This document shows positions 59,779-64,000 of a stretch of 64,000 nt of DNA, piece by piece. The DNA lies in the NCBI GenBank assembly GCA_905235225.1, contig CAJOKE010000005.1:27291-91290 (forward strand), in the 5' to 3' direction. The translations under genes were made by a program, and so were the position numbers. The stretch's first letter is position 1. Each line of letters opens with the position of its first letter. The notes beneath the pieces were generated by a model. The model saw only the letters and a program-made list of their open reading frames with translations, was not told the origin of the DNA and ran no database searches. This DNA is from Paludibacteraceae bacterium (GTDB lineage: Bacteria > Bacteroidota > Bacteroidia > Bacteroidales > Paludibacteraceae).

Positions 59779-60837
59779 TTATTTCTTTTCCTTTATCAGA
59801 TATATCATTGTCGGATAGTGGTCACCGTAACCGTCCAACCAAACGCCGCCCTTATGGGTACGCAGCGGAGTTCCCTTGTCCTTACCATCCTGTATGGTCA
59901 GAAAGTCCTTGTTGAAAATCTGTGACTTCCAATATGTCCAGTTTCCGCTTTCAAGCTTCTCATTCATCATCGGCTCCGATATGATAATCTGGTCAAACAG
60001 GTTCCAGCTTCCGTTGTATGCCAGCGAGCCGATTCCGCGGTCCAGCTTTTGCCACAGCGTATTGAAGAATCCCTGCGGCTCCACTTCCTCGCGGGTCTTG
60101 CGGGCTTTGAGCACCTCGGCACAGCTGTGGTTGTACGGATCATCGTTCAGGTCACCCATGATAACTATCTTGGCGCGAGGCTCCTTGCGGTAAATACTGT
60201 CCGTAATGGACAATGTCAGCATTGCCGCAGAGTCGCGGGTCGGGCGGGAACGCAATTCTCCGCCGTAACGGCTCGGCCAGTGATTGACGATGATATGAAT
60301 CTTCTCGGGCTTGCCCTCACCGATCAGATAACCGGTAACCAACAGTTGCAGACGTGTTTTGACAACGCCGCCGTCCTCATAATGCGCCTTCAGTTCATGT
60401 CCCTTCACATTTGCCACCTTGAACATATCCGGGTTATACAAAAAGCCGCAATCCACGCCGCGGCGGTCAGGACCTTCCAACAGTATTGGCACCATGTTAC
60501 GCCCGTATTCCTTCATTTTGTCTGCCACTGCTTGGAGACAACGCATATTCTCAACCTCGCAAACACCGATACAGGCTGCACCGCGAGGATCATAATCCGT
60601 ACCCAACTGAGACAAGGCATATGCCATATTCTTTACCTTGTGTTCATACTTCAGCCCGGTCCATTTGTTACCGCCGTCCGGCAGATATTCGTAGTCATTC
60701 TTACCCTCGTCATGAATGGTGTCGAACAAGTTCTCAAGGTTATAAAAAGCAATACAGCGAATCATCTTTTCCGATTGCGCCGATACGGTCATGGACAAAC
60801 ATAATGCCAGACCTAATAAAAAAGAGGTGTGTTTCAT
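59779..60837 (-). CDS. Secreted endonuclease/exonuclease/phosphatase-family protein
   Basis: 352 aa with signal peptide MKHTSFLLGLALCLSMTVSA. EEP-fold marks: FYNLENLFDTIHD (metal Asn/Glu), GVCEVENMRCLQAV, VDCGFLYNPDMF, HIIVNHWPSRYGGELRSRPTRDSAA, VIMGDLNDDPYNHS, and a late YGDHYPTMI. Bacteroidota have many such periplasmic nucleases/phosphoesterases. It opens the prs-suf operon and shares a divergent overlapping promoter region with ssb. Confidence 0.9.
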   Translation of the reverse strand: MKHTSFLLGLALCLSMTVSAQSEKMIRCIAFYNLENLFDTIHDEGKNDYEYLPDGGNKWTGLKYEHKVKNMAYALSQLGTDYDPRGAACIGVCEVENMRCLQAVADKMKEYGRNMVPILLEGPDRRGVDCGFLYNPDMFKVANVKGHELKAHYEDGGVVKTRLQLLVTGYLIGEGKPEKIHIIVNHWPSRYGGELRSRPTRDSAAMLTLSITDSIYRKEPRAKIVIMGDLNDDPYNHSCAEVLKARKTREEVEPQGFFNTLWQKLDRGIGSLAYNGSWNLFDQIIISEPMMNEKLESGNWTYWKSQIFNKDFLTIQDGKDKGTPLRTHKGGVWLDGYGDHYPTMIYLIKEKK

Positions 60838-60875
60838 ATGATTGGATTTATTGTTACTTTTTCCAAAAATTTGCG

Positions 60876-60907
60876 CAAAGTTACAACATTATTTTGATAT
60901 ATACAAA
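60876..60907 (-). promoter_or_regulatory. Promoter for the EEP-prs-suf operon
   Basis: Minus strand: TTTG (60907-60904), 20 nt, TAACTTTG (60883-60876), about 39 nt before ATG 60837. Its -33 end overlaps the -33 end of the ssb promoter. Confidence 0.78.
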
Positions 60908-60923
60908 ACTTTTTGTACTTTTG
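60893..60923 (+). promoter_or_regulatory. Promoter for ssb
   Basis: TTTG (60893-60896), 19 nt, TACTTTTG (60916-60923). It overlaps the divergent EEP promoter by 15 bp, so the two probably compete for polymerase. Confidence 0.8.
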
Positions 60924-60975
60924 CACCAAAAATATCCGAAAACCATACATTTTGTATTAAATTGAACATTGAATT

Positions 60976-61425
60976 ATGAGTAGCGTAAACAAAGTAATCT
61001 TAATCGGCAACGTCGGTAATGACCCCGAGGTTCGTTATTTAGACCGTGGTGTAGCAATTGCTAATTTCAATTTGGCAACAACGGAACGTGGCTATGTAAT
61101 GCAGAACGGTACACAAGTGCCTGACAAAACGGATTGGCACGCCATCGTCCTTTGGCGGAATCTTGCCGAATGGGCGGAACGATTTGTCCGCAAAGGTATG
61201 AAACTATATATCGAAGGCAAACTCCAGACACGCACGTGGGAAAAGGATGGACAGATTCGTCGCAAAACCGAAGTCATTGCCGAAAATGTACAAATTCTTT
61301 ACCGTCCTGAGGAATATCGCAATTTAGGCAGAGAAGACAGGAATACCAACCGTGACGAAGCTCCCGTGCAGCATGAGGAACAAACGCCCGCCGCTCCCGT
61401 TTTTGATGACGATAACATCTTCTAA
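60976..61425 (+). CDS. ssb: Single-stranded DNA-binding protein
   Basis: 149 aa. OB-fold: SVNKVILIGNVGNDPEVRYLDRGVAIANFNLATTE, DWHAIVLWRNLAEWAERFVRKGMKLYIEGKLQTRTWEKDGQ. A disordered linker and an acidic C-terminal tip DDDNIF, like the DDDIPF tip that recruits DNA-repair partners. Followed by a dispersed repeat and a strong bidirectional terminator. Confidence 0.96.
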   Translation: MSSVNKVILIGNVGNDPEVRYLDRGVAIANFNLATTERGYVMQNGTQVPDKTDWHAIVLWRNLAEWAERFVRKGMKLYIEGKLQTRTWEKDGQIRRKTEVIAENVQILYRPEEYRNLGREDRNTNRDEAPVQHEEQTPAAPVFDDDNIF

Positions 61426-61435
61426 CCGGTTTTAC

Positions 61436-61530
61436 GACTCGCTTACGGGACGGATACGGCACGGTTACGAGCAGGAGTGCGACGAATTTTTCTGCAAAGA
61501 TAATGCAAAAACCCCTTTTAGTGTATCCTA
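61436..61530. repeat. Dispersed repeat copy B with 11-bp tandem units
   Basis: CGACTCGCTTACGGG, units CTCGCTTACGG, GACGGATACGG, CACGGTTACGA (61438-61470), then CGACGAATTTTTCTGCAAAGATAATG and CCCCTTTTAGTGTATC. Same orientation and order as copy A at 9966-10075, about 51 kb away. Confidence 0.85.
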
Positions 61531-61615
61531 TCCGAAAAATACGTTTTTTTTCAAAAAACAGCCTTATTTTTCCTTTTTAGCTTCATTTTGCTTAGAAAAT
61601 ATTTTTATACAAAAA

Positions 61616-61668
61616 AAGGTTCTTCTTCTTTTCACCATTCATTGAATAATATAAAGAAGAAGAACCTT
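61616..61668. terminator. Large bidirectional terminator after ssb
   Basis: Perfect 16-bp stem (AAGGTTCTTCTTCTTT/AAAGAAGAAGAACCTT) with a 21-nt loop that can itself fold (ATTC/GAAT). Followed by ATTTTTTTT on the plus side and by seven T on the minus side, so it can stop both ssb and the leftward genes from 62.6 kb. Confidence 0.82.
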
Positions 61669-61804
61669 ATTTTTTTTACTTTTCTTTTTTGCTTCTTTTT
61701 TCTTTTCGTTTTTATTTTTTTCATTTGCAGACAAAAAGCCTGCATGGATTCATCGTATCCGACAGTTAGATTTTTGAAATTTTCCCATTCATAGTTCGTT
61801 GTAT

Positions 61805-61962
61805 TTATATGGCTATGCACCCTCTCCAAAGCTCTGTGCCATCGGTAAACTGGACCGTATCGGGCAGGTTGAGTTGGTTATATTTAATAAGATATATACC
61901 TCTATCTCTGTCACTAATCATATTTCCATTGGCATAGCTTGTGTATGGGTGTTGTGATACTC
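61805..61962 (-). pseudogene. Rhs/YD-repeat remnant
   Basis: The minus strand between a TGA near 61963 and TAA at 61805 reads HPYTSYANGNMISDRDRG, then IKYNQLNLPDTVQFTDGTEL. This is the conserved Rhs core text (DANGNMT...DRGI..IxYNxLNLPxxVxF) found in Bacteroidota polymorphic toxins. Only about 50 codons survive, with no start and a degenerate end (WRGCIAI). It lies 3' of the membrane-protein gene. Confidence 0.72.
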
Positions 61963-61991
61963 AATAGTGGAATATGACTTTCTGCTTAGTT

Positions 61992-62561
61992 TCATACACT
62001 TCGTTCAAGTTGCTCTATATATGCCTTAAAAGATTTGTATCTCTCATACTGACCATCTGCTAAATACTCTTTAGGGAATCCTAATTCCTTGCTATTATAA
62101 TATATAAAACGCACGGCATCTCCAATCCCTGTGGAAATAACAATATGTTCTCCATTCTTAAGTTTTATTTCTAATATTTCAACATATTTGGCAAAAACTG
62201 GACCACATTCATACATCCACCACTGATCAATATCGCATGGACTAAAACTAATAGTTTTTTCTCTGTTCATGTAAGTAAAGACATAACATGTAGTATCTAT
62301 AATAAGTGCCGATTTTTTATCGTATTTTAGCATTAACCAACGGTAGTATATATATTTTAGGCCAGATACACTGATCATGAAATATGCTGCGAGAATCAAA
62401 ACCAGAATAAGTGGAATACCGTGATTATTGAATATCCCTGTATAAATCATAACTCCTCCAAATAGCCAGAATACTAAAACATTAATCACAATACTCGGAG
62501 AAAGAAGTTTTACATCCGCGCTCGAAAACTCGTAGATGTTTTTTAGTTCTTTATTTTCCAT
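61992..62561 (-). CDS. Two-TM membrane protein, possible immunity-type protein
   Basis: 189 aa from ATG 62561 (MENKELKNIYEFSSADVKLL), two bases after the stop of the preceding fragment. Two hydrophobic helices lie at about 25-65 (IVINVLVFWLFGGVMIYTG and IPLILVLILAAYFMISV). A cytoplasmic beta-rich domain follows (ALIIDTTCYVFTYMNREKTISFSPCDIDQWW...KNGEHIVIS), reminiscent of PH/YcxB-like domains. No named family recognised. The Rhs remnant downstream makes an old toxin-immunity setting possible. AT-rich codon use differs from the left of the window. Confidence 0.65.
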   Translation of the reverse strand: MENKELKNIYEFSSADVKLLSPSIVINVLVFWLFGGVMIYTGIFNNHGIPLILVLILAAYFMISVSGLKYIYYRWLMLKYDKKSALIIDTTCYVFTYMNREKTISFSPCDIDQWWMYECGPVFAKYVEILEIKLKNGEHIVISTGIGDAVRFIYYNSKELGFPKEYLADGQYERYKSFKAYIEQLERSV

Positions 62562-62563
62562 TG

Positions 62564-63116
62564 TTAGAAACCGCATTTGTTTTTCCAAAATTCTATGCTA
62601 TTGCCTTGTGCATTAATATAATTTATCATTGGAGTCATACATGTTGCAAATCCGTACGCGCAAGCATATACACCACCTGCAATTACGCCAGCTCCTAAAG
62701 CAAAAGCGGCACCAGTCCCTATTGTTGTTGCGACACCTGTGATACCGCTTTCCTACTTTTCGTAGGCATTTAACAATTCCTGAGCCGCAGGTGGCATTGA
62801 GTCATAAATCGGTTTTTTTATTGTAGGATTGTATATGAGCTAATATTGGTGTCGCTTTTGTACTTCCTGATAGTAATATCCAACCATCATCAACAGGAAC
62901 CAACCACATATTTGCCTTTCCTAAAGGAGAAATTTGCTCTGGAACACGGATGCCATGAGAAATCACATCTGCTTCAAAAATTCCTGCTCTTCCTGCCTTG
63001 ATTCGCTGAAAATAGTTATTCGCCATTTTTACTGCCATCGATTCAGAAACGTATTGAGAATAGATAGATGGGGAGAAAAATAATAGTATCAAAATTATTC
63101 GATTTTTCATATTCAA
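62564..63116 (-). pseudogene. Broken secreted protein with C10-protease propeptide-like domain
   Basis: The ORF 62802-63116 encodes a signal peptide (KNRIILILLFFSPSIYS) and a Spi/C10-propeptide-like domain: VSESMAVKMANNYFQRIK, WLVPVDDGWILLSGSTKATPILAH. It shifts frame in a run of seven A (SYNKKTDL-stop); the other frame continues KKPIYDSMPPAAQELLNAYEK, the expected family text, to a TAG at 62753. The same frame resumes ESGITGVATTIGTGAAFALG and ends GNSIEFWKNKCGF (TAA 62564). One frameshift plus one in-frame stop thus break one gene. No peptidase domain follows. If the TAG was CAG, the original protein was about 190 aa. Confidence 0.68.
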
Positions 63117-63129
63117 TCAAGTAATTTCC

Positions 63130-63885
63130 TCATTTCACATTTCCTAACAATTTTTGAATATCTGCTGATGGGAGGTTATCTAAATCACCGTTCTTTATGA
63201 CAGTTATTAATTGTTGGCGTATAAATTCCCATAGAGTATCCATTTCGCTTACTCTACTGCATACACATTCCCCTTCATTTCCAAGATATGGTAATGCTTT
63301 TCCTTCATAACTATAAAGTCCCCCATATAGTGTGTGAAAATATCTGAATTCGTTTAACATAACACTATCATACTTAAACATCGGATAATTGCCGTCTGGG
63401 TATAAGTAATTAACCAACTTCCCTATTTCGATTTCTTTTTTCTCATAGATATCATCCCCAGAAATATAAGAAACTGAACGATCAAAAAGATGTTCTCCGT
63501 GATAATTATCCCATGTAACATCTGTCAGTAATACTTTACCATTATATGGATAGTATTGCCATGTCCAGTCGATTAGATACCATCCATCTGCCAATTCAAT
63601 ATACGGAATCCTATCTTCAATACTTGGAAACTCATAAATCCAATCACGACCGGATGTGTTCTTCAGAAAATTGGCACTGCAACAATTTCCTCTCATCAAA
63701 ATAAAGTGTTCCCAACCATAATCGGTTACGATAAGATTATTCACATAGGATGGTTTTGTAAATTTGACTATATATACTGCCGAATCAGCAGGTTCTGGCA
63801 TTTGTCGATTATTTTCGCACGATAACAATACTGCACCTATTATAATACACATGCACAGATGCAGAAAAAAAGAAATGCTCTTCAT
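63130..63885 (-). CDS. Lipoprotein of unknown function
   Basis: 251 aa. Signal peptide with lipobox (IIIGAVLLSC, Cys at about 23). The mature part is rich in Tyr, Trp and Asp (DGWYLIDWTWQYYPYNG, LLTDVTWDNYHGEHL) with paired Cys (NCCSAN, ECVCS). I recognise no domain. It is 13 nt upstream of the broken C10-propeptide-like gene and on the same strand, so both were likely one operon. AT-rich composition, like the rest of the right end. Confidence 0.75.
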   Translation of the reverse strand: MKSISFFLHLCMCIIIGAVLLSCENNRQMPEPADSAVYIVKFTKPSYVNNLIVTDYGWEHFILMRGNCCSANFLKNTSGRDWIYEFPSIEDRIPYIELADGWYLIDWTWQYYPYNGKVLLTDVTWDNYHGEHLFDRSVSYISGDDIYEKKEIEIGKLVNYLYPDGNYPMFKYDSVMLNEFRYFHTLYGGLYSYEGKALPYLGNEGECVCSRVSEMDTLWEFIRQQLITVIKNGDLDNLPSADIQKLLGNVK

Positions 63886-64000
63886 AACTTTATTCTCCTA
63901 TTTTTAACGTGAGTTCGATATAATTTTAAAAGAGACAAAGCTGATTCGACTTCTCAAATTCCAGATTAAGCGAAGGTTTCTTCGGGAAATAGCAGTACGC

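Larger units (their letters stand above)
61426..61991. other. 566-nt non-coding region after ssb
   Basis: Contains repeat copy B (61436-61530), a large bidirectional terminator (61616-61668), a T-rich tract (about 61670-61735), and a minus-strand Rhs remnant (61805-61962). Track ORFs 61588..61794 and 61632..61829 are low-complexity Lys/Phe runs. Confidence 0.75.

Noticed and set aside
61588-61829. Lys/Phe-rich ORFs on both strands after ssb
   Set aside because: They run through the terminator hairpin and a T-rich tract; no codon structure.

Overview
The window comes from a member of the Bacteroidales (phylum Bacteroidota). Supporting evidence: at least twelve promoters fit the Bacteroidota -33 TTTG / -7 TAnnTTTG layout with 19-20 nt spacing; proteins carry type IX secretion (T9SS) C-terminal ends; there is an ExbB-ExbD-ExbD operon, a DUF4290-like gene, a heptose (GDP-manno-heptose) pathway, and many ATGA/TAATG stop-start overlaps. 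I cannot fix the family or genus. Nearly every base between 1 and 61.4 kb is coding, with no intact insertion sequence, CRISPR array or prophage.

Layout. 1-2.4 kb (+): GDP-D-glycero-alpha-D-manno-heptose synthesis (hddA 3' end, gmhA, fused hddC-gmhB). 2.4-9.8 kb (-): a polysaccharide operon in transcription order Wzx flippase, Wzy-like polymerase, GT2, GT4, GT4, GT2, thiL. 9.85-10.4 kb: promoter, a dispersed repeat, tRNA-Ala(GGC) and its terminator. 10.4-14.2 kb: a FemAB/GNAT-like acyltransferase, an asparagine-synthase-like protein and a second Wzx-like protein. 14.3-17.1 kb (+): TonB and RecG. 17.1-29.7 kb (-): a giant secreted M6 metalloprotease/InlB-repeat/T9SS adhesin, apparently one ~3,550-codon gene split by two frameshifts, followed by a Gly-rich two-TM protein, a 61-aa membrane protein, a Ser-His S24/S26 signal-peptidase-like protein and a PqqD-like protein. 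29.7-30.5 kb: repeat-rich intergenic region. 30.5-32.6 kb (+): secreted protein. 32.6-40.5 kb (-): operon of beta-barrel protein, HD phosphohydrolase, lpxD, lpxC (without the usual FabZ half), lpxA, glnS, HsdR-N-like protein and phoH. 40.6-43.5 kb (-): rpsO; tRNA-Ser(GGA) plus ExbB, a four-TM protein and two ExbDs. 43.6-54.1 kb (-): a long run beginning with a SpoIIE/HATPase sensor phosphatase, STAS protein, alarmone synthetase, TIGR02172-like phosphotransferase, alarmone hydrolase, tyrosine phosphatase, secreted DUF6359-like protein, THUMP methyltransferase, queA and tatD. 54.2-56.2 kb (+): a short aroC and a polyprenyl synthase. 56.1-60.8 kb (-): EEP nuclease, DUF4290-like, prs, M28 lipoprotein, sufC, short sufD. 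60.98 kb (+): ssb. 61.4-64 kb: a decayed AT-rich region with an Rhs remnant, a membrane protein, a broken C10-propeptide-like gene and a lipoprotein.

Two signals stand out. First, the operon at 48.3-54.1 kb puts a partner-switching sensor (SpoIIE phosphatase plus kinase-type ATPase domain, and STAS antagonist) directly in front of both a synthetase and a hydrolase of (p)ppGpp-type alarmones, a phosphotransferase and a protein tyrosine phosphatase. This looks like a self-contained signal-to-alarmone module. Second, at least five intergenic loci carry tandem arrays with exactly 11-bp period but a different unit sequence at each locus. Several housekeeping proteins (LpxC, SufD, AroC, DUF4290) are also shorter than I expect from their families.
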